IMG/VR virus record: IMGVR_UViG_3300049489_000842 | Location: 24,519-88,518 of that record | Length of the DNA stretch: 64,000 bases | Source: a virus | Reading direction: 5' to 3' (one strand) | Part shown: in pieces, positions 33,553 to 43,900 of the stretch | Layout of the letters: each line of letters opens with the position of its first letter | How positions within the stretch are numbered: position 1 is the first letter of the stretch | Notes under the pieces: model-generated | Seen by the model: the letters and a program-made list of their open reading frames with translations, nothing else | Database searches by the model: none | Told to the model about the DNA's origin: nothing | Translations under genes and position numbers: made by a program

Positions 33553-34750
33553 AGAATGGTGGGAATATGTCCAACCGGGGCATACTCTTAAATGCATAGA
33601 TGTTAAATTACCGGAAGGTGTTAAAGAACCAGTACTAGGGGCTGGCTATGGTGGATCAGGGTGGTCAAAAGCTGCAATAATAAAAGTGCGAGTTATAAAT
33701 GTACATGGTGATCATGCAGTATTCTTTTATGAAGGTTCTATATGTGGAGTTTATTCTTATGCTTGTGAGCCTTGTTATCAAGTTGGAGATTGGGTTATAG
33801 ATGAGTCAGCTAAGGCTCCTGCAGCCTATAAGATTATTTCTGTAAATGGAGATATACTTATGGCATCTAAAAACTCTTGTTTTTATTCTAATCAACATGG
33901 GTTAAGGTATGCTACTAAAAAAGAAATTGACAAAGCAATTCTTTTAAATAACTCTCTTTCTGTAAACGATCTTATTATAGGTAATTTTTATAAAATTACA
34001 GACGCTAATGGCACTTTCCTTATAATTAAATTCCTTTATAAACCGGACGACCCTAATAGAATCGCAGGAACTTATATTTCCAACATGAATTCTATATGGG
34101 AGTTTAAAACATCAAGCCATGTTTGGCATCATGAAAGACGTTTAGAGGTTGCTACTGAAGAAGAAACTATATGGCTTGAGGCTTGTATTAAAGAAGATAA
34201 GTTTATAAAAAAAGAGGATATAAAAAAAGATACTTTACCTGAAAAATGGTGCGTAAAAGTTTCTGATATTCCTAGGGATTTAATGGAAAAGTGGCGGAAA
34301 GCTGCTTTAGGTATTAGTACTTATGTTGATGATAATGAGTATTTAGAGCACACATCCTTTAGAATAGACCCCTATAGGTATCCTGATCGTATAATACTAC
34401 CTTTCGAACAGGTTAAAGACTATATCTATAGTAAAATAGGTATGACAGAGATTCCAGAGTTACGACCTACTACAGAAGAAGGGTGTACTGAATGTGATGG
34501 TACAGGTTATGTTATGACTGCAAAATTATACCCATCTGGACATACTGAAGTAAGCGAAATTTGTGAAGTTTGTGGAGGAGAAGGTGTTTTAGAAAAGGAG
34601 GAAACAATGAATGACCTAGAAAAAGTTAACTCCATGCTTAATATGGAGTCTAATTTAAGAAGAACTCATAGCGGTGATGACGTACAATTACCTAAATTTG
34701 TATTGACTAAAGAGTACGTAAATTACTTCGAGAAAATAGAAGATGAATAG
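33539..34750 (+). CDS. Modular protein with DnaJ-type zinc motif
   Basis: The product is 403 aa. The N-terminal 215 residues contain two similar modules, each running from a strand-rich YKI segment (YKIISVNGDILMA near 97-109; YKITDANGTFLII near 153-165) to an R-ATxEE end (RYATKKEI, RLEVATEEE). Further on, CTECDGTGY and CEVCGGEG (about 320-355) match the CxxCxGxG zinc motif of DnaJ. The C-terminal tail is acidic. It may be a hub protein that binds partners through its zinc motif; its function is unknown. Confidence 0.55.
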   Translation: MAKIKEWWEYVQPGHTLKCIDVKLPEGVKEPVLGAGYGGSGWSKAAIIKVRVINVHGDHAVFFYEGSICGVYSYACEPCYQVGDWVIDESAKAPAAYKIISVNGDILMASKNSCFYSNQHGLRYATKKEIDKAILLNNSLSVNDLIIGNFYKITDANGTFLIIKFLYKPDDPNRIAGTYISNMNSIWEFKTSSHVWHHERRLEVATEEETIWLEACIKEDKFIKKEDIKKDTLPEKWCVKVSDIPRDLMEKWRKAALGISTYVDDNEYLEHTSFRIDPYRYPDRIILPFEQVKDYIYSKIGMTEIPELRPTTEEGCTECDGTGYVMTAKLYPSGHTEVSEICEVCGGEGVLEKEETMNDLEKVNSMLNMESNLRRTHSGDDVQLPKFVLTKEYVNYFEKIEDE

Positions 34751-34774
34751 TAATAAACAATTAAATTAAAATTT

Positions 34775-35233
34775 ATGACAAAAGCAGCTAAAAGTAAAGT
34801 AGTAGAAGAATCCAAATCTTTAGGGGATAGGGCTTCTGAGTTTTTAAACATCTCAGCAAAAGAGAATATCGATATGTTTGAGGAGAAGATGACTAGTCAT
34901 TGGACTCAACAAATCCGGAAAGCTAAATCAAAATTAAACTCTTTAAAAGAGGATTTTGATAATGAGATGAGGGATCATCAGTATAGGTTGGATGAGTTAA
35001 GAAAAGAATGCTCAAACTCTTTCTTAAGGATTAACATTAACAGAGTTAGTTCTGTTATAGATCGCCAAAATTATGTCGAGTCTTATGAAACTCAAATCAA
35101 CGATGCCTTTAACTTATATCGAAACTATGAAAGAGCAGTAGATATGTTCGTAAACAGTTACGAAATAGAGGCAAAAACACTTAACTCTAGAATCAGCTTC
35201 TGGGAAGAATGCCTGAAGTTCGGTAAGGAGTAG
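34775..35233 (+). CDS. Coiled-coil protein
   Basis: The product is 152 aa with long amphipathic helices throughout (for example RKAKSKLNSLKEDFDNEM and AFNLYRNYERAVDMFV), predicting a coiled coil or helical bundle. It has no catalytic motif. It is the last gene before a terminator and precedes the M23 peptidase. Function is unknown. Confidence 0.55.
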   Translation: MTKAAKSKVVEESKSLGDRASEFLNISAKENIDMFEEKMTSHWTQQIRKAKSKLNSLKEDFDNEMRDHQYRLDELRKECSNSFLRININRVSSVIDRQNYVESYETQINDAFNLYRNYERAVDMFVNSYEIEAKTLNSRISFWEECLKFGKE

Positions 35234-35241
35234 CTCTCTTA

Positions 35242-35267
35242 ACCCGGTGTAATGCCGGGTATATTTT
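35242..35267 (+). terminator. Hairpin terminator after the coiled-coil gene
   Basis: ACCCGG 35242-35247 pairs with CCGGGT 35255-35260, followed by ATATTTTAA. It is a short stem with a moderate T-rich tail, 8 bases past the stop. Confidence 0.65.
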
Positions 35268-35298
35268 AACATTTTTAAATAACAAAAACGAAATTAAA

Positions 35299-35817
35299 AT
35301 GAAAACTATTTTTATAACTTTTATACTTTTAAATATTTTAGGGTTTAATTCTATTAAGTTAAATCCAGGTTTTGTACATCCTACTGAACAGAAAGGATAT
35401 TACGTTGCACAATCTTTTGGTAATTACTCTAAAAGAGGAGTACACTTAGGTGTAGATATAACAAAACGTGGTGCTCCAAATGCCGATTTAGGAGAACCTG
35501 TGTACGCTATATGCGATATGACTATATCCTCTGTTAATGGTAACAATAAAGGTTATCTTTCTGCAATAGCTAAAATGGACGGTAAGTACTATAGAATTAT
35601 ATATTTACATTTAGATACTATCTTTGTAAAAGAAGGATGGAAAGTAAACTGTGGAAGATACATAGGAACTATAGGAAATGACGAAGGAAGTACTACGGCC
35701 CATCTACACCTTGAAATAACATCTGATACTACTAAGTACTTAGGGGCTTACGGAGCTTTAGAATTCAATGAATCTTTTATGGATCCTATGAAACTTATAC
35801 CTAAATACAAAGAATAA
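35299..35817 (+). CDS. M23 family endopeptidase (endolysin-type)
   Basis: The product is 172 aa. An N-terminal signal-like segment (MKTIFITFILLNILGF) precedes a lysostaphin/LytM-like domain: H49-x3-D53 (HLGVD), H104 (YLHLD) and the H135-x-H137 pair (HLHLE), the zinc ligands and catalytic His of M23 peptidases. It cleaves peptide cross-links of peptidoglycan. It stands alone between two terminators, so it probably has its own promoter in the AT-rich spacer 35268-35298. It would complement the transglycosylase encoded at 20169. Confidence 0.85.
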   Translation: MKTIFITFILLNILGFNSIKLNPGFVHPTEQKGYYVAQSFGNYSKRGVHLGVDITKRGAPNADLGEPVYAICDMTISSVNGNNKGYLSAIAKMDGKYYRIIYLHLDTIFVKEGWKVNCGRYIGTIGNDEGSTTAHLHLEITSDTTKYLGAYGALEFNESFMDPMKLIPKYKE

Positions 35818-35842
35818 CAGTAACAAAAAGGGATATTGTTCC

Positions 35843-35859
35843 ATATATATATATATATT
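35843..35859. repeat. AT dinucleotide run
   Basis: Eight or so AT repeats lie between the M23 gene and the terminator. They may ease strand opening or extend the terminator region. No other function is visible. Confidence 0.6.
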
Positions 35860-35870
35860 GACTTTTTAGA

Positions 35871-35899
35871 CAGGGGAGTAAAATCCCCTGTTTTTTTTT
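35871..35899 (+). terminator. Strong terminator between convergent blocks
   Basis: CAGGGGA 35871-35877 pairs with TCCCCTG 35884-35890, followed by nine T residues. On the opposite strand the stem is followed by a moderately T-poor sequence, so it mainly ends the M23 transcript, just before the minus-strand virion block ends at 35901. Confidence 0.9.
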
Positions 35900-35900
35900 A

Positions 35901-37478
35901 TTATTTATTTATACCACTCTTTTTTGCGTACTCTACATTTCTATTGTGTTTTTTAGCCCTTTCTATTTTAGCCTTATCCCAACTTTGGTGTTCGTTTAAA
36001 GCAGTAGCGTAATAAACATCTTTTTCTTTCATGAAGTCTTCAGGGTAATAATCCGCTTTTCCGGAATTACCAACGGAATATACATTACCATAATCGTACA
36101 TTATATGATCTCCATTTTCATCTATACCTACAGATGTCAATGAATGTCTAGTTCGTATAGCTTGTTCTCCTATATTCTCTTTAATAGTTTTACCTTTTTC
36201 AGTTCTTTCTATAGAAATTTTATCTCCACTATTGGTGTAAGTCATACCAGTGTCTGCATCTCCTGTATTAAATATAGTACCAATAGGTACGTTATCCCAA
36301 GTTTTAGCGAACTCATTTCTACTTTTTTCTATTGATTCATAAAACTCTCCGGCTCTTTCTTCATCTATTTCTGTCTTAGCTTTATTTAAGTAATCAGATT
36401 TTTTAACTGATGGCTTTAACAGAGTTTTTCCAAATCCAAAATGTTCAGCTATAGATGGTAATTCCCAAGAATCTAATCCTGGAAAGTCATTATTATTTAA
36501 ATAGCCAGATTGACCTGTTCTTATTTTAGCTCCTTTAAGGTTCTTATCTCGTATACTATAATAGGATGGTAAGTCTGGGTTGATTATACTTTGTGCTCTA
36601 CATGCTGAACCTAAACAACCTTGAGAATCCGCATAAGGAGCCCCTTCAAATTTTTCAACAGGTTTTCCTTTATCATTAAAGGCTCCTGTATAGTTGTTAA
36701 ACCATTCCCTTCCTGATGTATTCCATGCATTTACTGTAGATTCAATATCAGATTTTCGTAAACTAGCACTTTTAGGTAATGTTACTATATCCTCTCCGAA
36801 CTCTTTTGTAAAGTCTTCAGGTAATTCTTCTAATGGAGTTCTATATTTAGGGACATTTACTTTATTTTCTTGTTTTGGTATCTTAAGTCCATCAGCTGCT
36901 TTCACGTATCCCCCAGTTTTAAACTGGTTTGTACTAGCAACGTTTTGTGATTGAGACTGTCCAGTTCCTTCTAAAAGTGCCTCATAATCAACAGGTAATT
37001 CTAAACCTCTTTCTTTTAATCCTGGTAAATCTCTCTTCCTTATAGGAAGGATTTTATTTGTTTTTACATATTCTTCATGTGTTCCTTTTTTATAAGGACC
37101 ATAATCTTCATTAGAATAATACCCTAATATAAAGTCGTCAGCTTCAGCACCAACTAAACCTTTGTATTTACTTAATCCAGCACTTGTAGAGAACCATTTA
37201 GTTTTATCTGATGGTTGAAACATAGGAGGTGCATTAAGGCCTTGTGATCCTGCAGGAGGATCTGTAGGGTTTTTCTTTTTAGTAGGTAACATCAAAGTAC
37301 CATCCTCGGCATAGTCCTCTTCCAAAGGAAGAGTATTTACTATCTGATCTATACCTTCATAATCCTCTTGTTCTAGTAACGACCTAACTCTACCGCCAAG
37401 GTACTTCGGGATAACCGCGTAACTTCCATTTCCACTTCTTAATATAAGCTCTCCACCTTCTGCTTCTACTTTTTTCAT
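35901..37478 (-). CDS. Virion protein with cysteine-peptidase-like C-terminal domain
   Basis: The product is 525 aa. The first 60 residues (EAEGGELILRSGNG at 5-18, then ..DYAEDG) resemble a motif also met in other virion proteins here. A Pro/Gln-rich linker follows. From about residue 285 a globular domain begins with C288 and C293 (GCLGSACRAQS) and continues to an invariant-looking H and D segment near 455-475 (RTRHSLTSVGIDENGDH). Cys first, then His and an acid is the order of papain-like or CHAP-like peptidases, suggesting a peptidoglycan- or protein-cleaving activity. Its ATG overlaps the ferritin stop (ATGA). The assignment is tentative. Confidence 0.5.
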   Translation of the reverse strand: MKKVEAEGGELILRSGNGSYAVIPKYLGGRVRSLLEQEDYEGIDQIVNTLPLEEDYAEDGTLMLPTKKKNPTDPPAGSQGLNAPPMFQPSDKTKWFSTSAGLSKYKGLVGAEADDFILGYYSNEDYGPYKKGTHEEYVKTNKILPIRKRDLPGLKERGLELPVDYEALLEGTGQSQSQNVASTNQFKTGGYVKAADGLKIPKQENKVNVPKYRTPLEELPEDFTKEFGEDIVTLPKSASLRKSDIESTVNAWNTSGREWFNNYTGAFNDKGKPVEKFEGAPYADSQGCLGSACRAQSIINPDLPSYYSIRDKNLKGAKIRTGQSGYLNNNDFPGLDSWELPSIAEHFGFGKTLLKPSVKKSDYLNKAKTEIDEERAGEFYESIEKSRNEFAKTWDNVPIGTIFNTGDADTGMTYTNSGDKISIERTEKGKTIKENIGEQAIRTRHSLTSVGIDENGDHIMYDYGNVYSVGNSGKADYYPEDFMKEKDVYYATALNEHQSWDKAKIERAKKHNRNVEYAKKSGINK

Positions 37479-37987
37479 ACCATTTCGTTTATCTGGTTAT
37501 CTAATAATTTTAATGATTCTCTGGATATACTTCCGTCTTCTTCAGTAAGGGATTCAAGGATGTCACATAGAGTTGTAGTCTTTTCAATCTCCTCTACTTG
37601 TTCATTGAGATATTTCTGAGCTAAAGCTAACGTCATAAAAGATCCTTCTTCCATAGCTGCTTTAGCAAGCTTCTCGCATTGATTTGTAATCTCTACTTCA
37701 TGCTTAAATGCTGCAATAAGTACGTCTTTTAAACAAGGGAAAGTATCAGGTTCTGGAGCTTTTAAAGCCGGAACTGTAGGATTAATATCAAGGGAAAGTA
37801 GATACTTGTATGCCCATTCTGCGTGAGTAGCTTCTTCTTCTGAATACTTTTTGAACAGTTTTTCTGCTCCAAGGTATCCATGGTATCCCATACAAATAGA
37901 CATCCTTTTATAGAGCCTACTTGAGTACTCTTCCTGTTCTATTCTATAGTTCAGAAGATCAATAAGTTTTTTAGGTAGTAAATCCAT
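37475..37987 (-). CDS. Ferritin-like protein (bacterial ferritin type)
   Basis: The product is 170 aa, the usual length of bacterial non-haem ferritin. It lines up with E. coli FtnA without gaps in the four-helix bundle, and the ferroxidase ligands are present: E20, E52, H55, E97 and Q130. Ferritins oxidise Fe(II) and store it as ferric mineral in a 24-subunit shell. It is encoded between the virion RNA polymerase and the 525-aa virion protein, an unexpected place for an iron protein. It could be packaged, protect against oxidative damage, or act as a structural scaffold; none of these is shown. Confidence 0.85.
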   Translation of the reverse strand: MDLLPKKLIDLLNYRIEQEEYSSRLYKRMSICMGYHGYLGAEKLFKKYSEEEATHAEWAYKYLLSLDINPTVPALKAPEPDTFPCLKDVLIAAFKHEVEITNQCEKLAKAAMEEGSFMTLALAQKYLNEQVEEIEKTTTLCDILESLTEEDGSISRESLKLLDNQINEMV

Positions 37988-37998
37988 CTTTATAAAAT

Positions 37999-40900
37999 TT
38001 AATTTTTATATCTTTTCTTTTTAAGTACTCTTTGTGGGGTCTTATCAAAAGATGCTGTAGATTCTAGTGTTTCGGTTGGAGTATCCTGAACCATAATATG
38101 TACACCATATTCAGCTTTAATACTTGTTTCCCCCCTTACCATTTGCACACCTTCATCTCCTATTTTTAGTTTAATACCTCCATTAGCATGTGATGGTCCT
38201 TCTAAATCTTTAACAAGTTCCCACTTTCCACCTACAAAGTTATTACTATTTTTAATATAGGCTCCATCTTTTTTATCAGATTTACCACCGACTAAACTCC
38301 AAGAGTCGCTTTTTATTCCATGGTTTCTTGCTTGTACAATACCTCCATATTTCATGTTATGTTGGCCTATTTTAGCATTAGATAAGCTCCATGTTTCCCC
38401 TGAGTAGTGATAAGGTTTAGTTATAACTAAACCGTGTTCTGCATATATGGAAGGATTAGCGTCAACAGCTGTCCATCTAGAACCGGTTTTAGCCCCACCT
38501 CCACATTTAGAAATTAGTTCTTTACCCAAAGAAACAAGGCTTTTAAGATTTATATTATCCAGAATAGAATCATTATCCAGTTTATCTTTTAAACTTTTAG
38601 AAACATCATTATTTCCAATAACTTTATTGGAAAACTTAGCTACCTTTTCTAGGTATGCTTGAAACTCATCCGGAGCCTCAGTAGATACTATTTCAGTATT
38701 TACTGGGGTTTTTTCTTTTTTTACAGGCTCAACGATAGCTTCCTCATTTTGCTCCGGATTAAACGTTCTGTCTATACCTAATCTTTTATATAAGTCGGTT
38801 ATGAGTGTATTTGCATCTCTTTTTGCTCTTTTACTCTCTCCATTTTCTACGATATCATTTAAAACAGATAAGGCAATAGCAGCTTTATCAATAGGAATAT
38901 CTTTCTTAAAATCCCTAATCATCTCTGATATATAGTCATACTTATTTGAGTCTACTTTATTATTCCATACAGTTTTCCAGTCTTTTGCTGAATCTATAAA
39001 GGATTCTATATACTCTTTAAGTACCTGCTTAAAAATATCTGGCTCCATTATAACCATCTGGTTTATCTGGTTGACAAAGACAGTACCTTTAGGTTTAATC
39101 ACATCTCCGTTATATGGCATGTAGTTATTGAATGTTTTTGTCTTTCCGCTTCCACTCATATCTGGCATAACTAATTCTACCTGAGATATCGTAAGTACAT
39201 CCGCTATAATACTTTCTATAAACTCGTCGTTAAGTCCAAGAGCTTTTAGTAAAGACCTATACAACTGTTTAGCTGCTTCCCATATCTTTTTGCCTAAGTT
39301 AGTCTTTAGCATAGTAGGTTCGGACCCGGCATGAGCAACAAACTCATGAATGTTGGATAAAGAGTATAAGTAAGTAGAGTTAGCCATACCTGTTATACCC
39401 CTCATCTTAGCTAATTCCATCTCTGTAAATGAGGATACTTTTGTGAAATAGCTTATATCCTGGTTTATCTTTTCTCTCTCTTCCGGATTAGTAGTTGTCT
39501 CTAACCTTGTTCTCAAATCTTGAATCGCAAGGCTGGCTTTCCTTTTTTCAATAAGCTCTTTATAAGCACTTACTTGAAGAGCATGAGTAGAGATTCTTTT
39601 AAGCATCTCTAGTGTGTCTAAAGAAGCTTCTCTGTAATTAGCAAAGATTGACAGCTTAAACGTGTTCTTCATGTTGTCATTAACAGCAAAGGCGTCTATT
39701 CCATTTGCCATTAATTGCTGCATATTTTCTATAGCCTTAATTACTTCCGGTGTATTAGTGACTTTCCCTTGTAAGTTCGGGTCTAGTTGACTATTTATGG
39801 TCCTGTAAGTTAGGAGATGAATTTGCTCATGAAGTATTGTCTTTAAAAGATGTGTGTCTGAGTGTTTATTCAGTTTGGTTATATTGTTGTTTATAGTAAT
39901 ACTCGGAACTTTGCCTGGTTTAAACTCACCTGCAACATTCTCACCAAGCTTATCACTGAAAACTATAGGTACTTGATCATTGCCTGGCATAGCTTTATAA
40001 GATAAGAATAAAGGAAGTAACTCTGTCGGTACATTATCAATTTCTACAAAGTTGAGTAAATCTTTTAATGTCTTTATATCTTCTTTATTATCCGCGATAT
40101 CCTTAGCCAGGCGATTTCTGTTTTCCTTATAAGAAGCTTTGTCTTCATTTATAGAGGAAACATTTTTAGTCTCTTTATTGAAAGAGTACACCTTAATAGC
40201 TTTTCCTCTATTAGTTTGTATAGGAACGAATAGATTTTCTCCTATATTCCTCAACATGACTTTATATGGAGATTTAGTTTCTTCGTTATACTTTATAATG
40301 TTTAAGTATAATGGAGGATCTCCACCATCATAAGAATAATTACCTTCTCCCATAGGGGTAAAATCTTTTGCAAGAACCCCCCTTATTTTGTCTGGATGAT
40401 TTCTTACATATTGGTTAAGAAAAGACTCTACATCTACATAAGAACCTGTCTTTAAAATCTTACTTAGTATTTCTGCCGGTATAAACTTTTTAAAAGAAGT
40501 TCCTTTTCTTCCACCTTTTATTAAGGAGTAGTATACTAATTGCTGTGCAATATGAGAAGGATTTATTCCAGAAGGAAGTACAAGGTTCGACTGCAGTAAA
40601 GATATGAAAGAAGCGTAGATGGCATTATCATCATAGCTATCTCCAGCAATCCTATTATAATCTATAACAACTGTTTCATCCTCTACCTTTATATCTAAAC
40701 TCTGGATAAACTTATTTGTTTTTCCGAATTCGGTTTCTTTTAAAGCAAGAAGGTTGGAATACAAACTGCCTCTTCCTGTTTCGAAGAAAAGTTTATCCCT
40801 TAGCTCGTCTACATTTTCAGACACAAAATTTGTCTGTAAGAAGTGTACATACTCATTTCTAAGATCATATAATTCCGACTCATTTAAATCTCTTCCTTTT

Positions 40901-43900
40901 ATTTTCTGTAATGCCTCCACTGTAGTTTCAAAAAACCCGGAAGTCTCTATAAACTTTCCACCAAAATACTTCAGCAAAGCATTGGCTCCGTAGAAAGTAT
41001 CGAATCCTGCTTGTGTAGTTGGCTCTACAAAAATGCCCTCTTCTTTAGCATAATTACCTAGTAACTCATTAGATCCAACTACTTTACTTTTTTGTAGTTT
41101 ATCTGCTCTTTCTGACCGTTTTTTAGTTACATAGAAATTCTTATGTAATCCTTTAGAATCCAGGTTTAACAATTGCTTAACAGCACCTATACTTCTACTA
41201 TGATCTGATAAAAGTATGTACTTACTAAGTAATGCTACCTGAGTAACACCAAAGTCACTTCCGTATTCTTCAGGAGATTCTATCATAGTCATCATTGCTT
41301 CGAAAGCATCTATACCTTCAAAGTCAGCTTTACCTTCATGCATAGACTCTATGTAAGTAGGTATTAAAGCTGTAACTTTACCATCTTCTCCTTTAACCTC
41401 TTTAGGTGGAGAAAATTCCTGTAATAACTGCTGAAATATATCCTCTTTTGTAAGTTTAGATGAACCTGAAAAAGACCCTTCTGCATTATTCAAAAGTTTT
41501 ATGTACTTCTTAATAATAGGTTGAGACATAAATGCAGATGTTATCTCCTCCTCAAATCCCAGCATACTAAGTAAAGCATAAACCCCAGCTGTTTTTTCAT
41601 TGAGGTTTATCTTTGCCATGTACTCTAGATTAGCGTTATCTACAGATATGTTTTGTAACCCAACAATAAGGGCTGTAATTAATCCTGGGTTTTCCTTTTT
41701 TAAGGATGTTTCCTCTGACAAAACACCTGAAGAATCTTTATACTTATTTCCGAATCTTACTCCTGTATTTACACTGCCATCTTTATTTCTTGTGTGTCTA
41801 GTAGATATAGGTAGCAATTCTATAATAGGACCATTAGGACCTATTATAGCTTTTCCTTTTTCATCCAATGCAGGATAATACTCTGAGATGACAGATTTGT
41901 TACCTTGAGATAAAGCATTAAATATACTGTCAGAAGAAAAGATAGATATACCATCTTTACCGGCAGAGCCGTCTTCTAATTTTTTATTGTGATATTTTCT
42001 TGATATTATAGAATCTACAGCTTTATTTTTATTGTAGGCCTTATCTATTCTTTGAGCCATTTCAGGAAACTTTCCTGATGTAAGAGGTTTTATTACAGAA
42101 GACATTGCTTCTTTTCCTAATAATACAGATTCATGTATCTCTACTATAGTATTTTGCATATTCTTCCTGTATAGCTCTTTAAGCTCATCCCTCTCCTCTT
42201 CTAACTCTTTTATTTTCTGTAGAACTTCCTGAACCTCATCGGAGGATTTTACTTCTGTTTTCAGTTGTGGTATAGATTCTTTTAAAGCTTTACCTAGCAT
42301 TAAAGCCTTTGTAGCTTTTGATACATTTTTACCCTTCAACTGTTCTTTTAAGTGAGCACGTTCCTCCTTAATCCTATCTTTTATAGAGGAGTCTACAAGT
42401 TCTTTTTTAGATGAATATAATTTTTCTATATGCTCATCTATCTCTAATACTTTTTTAGTATAATATTCGGTACTAATTTCTTTTATCTTCTCAATAGACT
42501 TGGTTTCTTCATTATACTTATAGTTTTTCATATAAGAATAAAGCTTATCCACGTCGAAGTCAGATCCCATTTGTACAACAAAATCTTGTGGGGCTATTAC
42601 TAAATCACCCGAAGCGTAAGGTATAAATCCTACTATCTCTACTACAGACATACTTTGTTGTAGTTGTGTTGGTATACGAAATGATGGGCTTAATAAAAGT
42701 TCTTTAGGAAGTTTAGAAGTATCTATTCTATTAGTTCCTTTTATTAAAAAGTCTTTTACATCTAAGAGTTTTCCATCACTTCCCCTAAACTTAAAAGGAA
42801 GTAAAACTTGTGCTGGAAGTACTTCTCCTGTTTTAGGATCAATCCTTTGAGGTAATAATCCTACTTCAGGATTGAAACTGTCAGTATACATTATACCACC
42901 ATTCTTATCAAACTCTTCAGTACCTTCCCAAGCTTTAAATCCTATTTCCGCACCTAATACAGAACTAGTACCTGGCATATCCTGCTTTAAGATAAACCTT
43001 TTAACTACAGAGTTAATAAGAGCCATGTAATTATCTGCATAATCGCTAGCCCATAAAGGAACTTCAAACTCACCTTTCTTGTTTATTCGAAGTCCATTCT
43101 TTAATGTAATACTGCCTTCCTTTCTTCTCTCGAGTTCTGTCAAAAGTAGCCTGGCTAATTTTCTATTATCTACTACTCTATTTTTACTTTCACTTCCATC
43201 AGGATGAGTAGTGATTTTTTCTATAGTTATAAAATCCTCTAAATCTTCTAATCCAAGTTTATACAGTTGCTCATAAGTGCTATTATATATATCCCTTAAT
43301 CTTCTACCGTTATAAGTATTCCCTCTAAAAGTAAATGTCTTTTTAAGTAGGTTTGCAAATAGTAGTTTAGATTCCTGAGAACCTTTTGTTGTATGGTCTT
43401 TATCTTCTTTAAAAGGTACGGATTGCTGTATCCTCAATCCACTTGAATCTAGTGTTCTATAACTCTTACTAAAATCTAAGTCTTTTAAGATATTTCCCTT
43501 TTCATCAAATATTACAGCCGGCTCCGATATATTTCCTACTTTAACTGCTGATGAATAAGCTATTCTGACAGGAATAAAATTACCATTTTCATCTTTCTCC
43601 AACTTCTCAGCAGCTTTAGCTATTGAGCTGAGTTGTAAGTCACCATTATAAATCTGGGGAAGTAGTGGGAAAGTAGAACTTTTAATGTAAGTCTTTCTAT
43701 AAAACTTTCTTGTACCTGACGAATCCACATTTACTAATTCAGTATTAGCATACACCGGTTTTCTGGGTCCTAAAACTTTCTTTAAGACATCTCCGGTAAG
43801 TTCTTTACCTGAGTTTATAGTGTCATATGCTAGTTGGTATTCTTCTGAGGAAAGTTCTCCATACCTCTTCATTTCCATTAAGTGAGTTTTCCAGGTAACA

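Noticed and set aside
35843-35859. AT repeat as replication origin
   Set aside because: No iterons or DnaA boxes around it; it sits in a terminator region.
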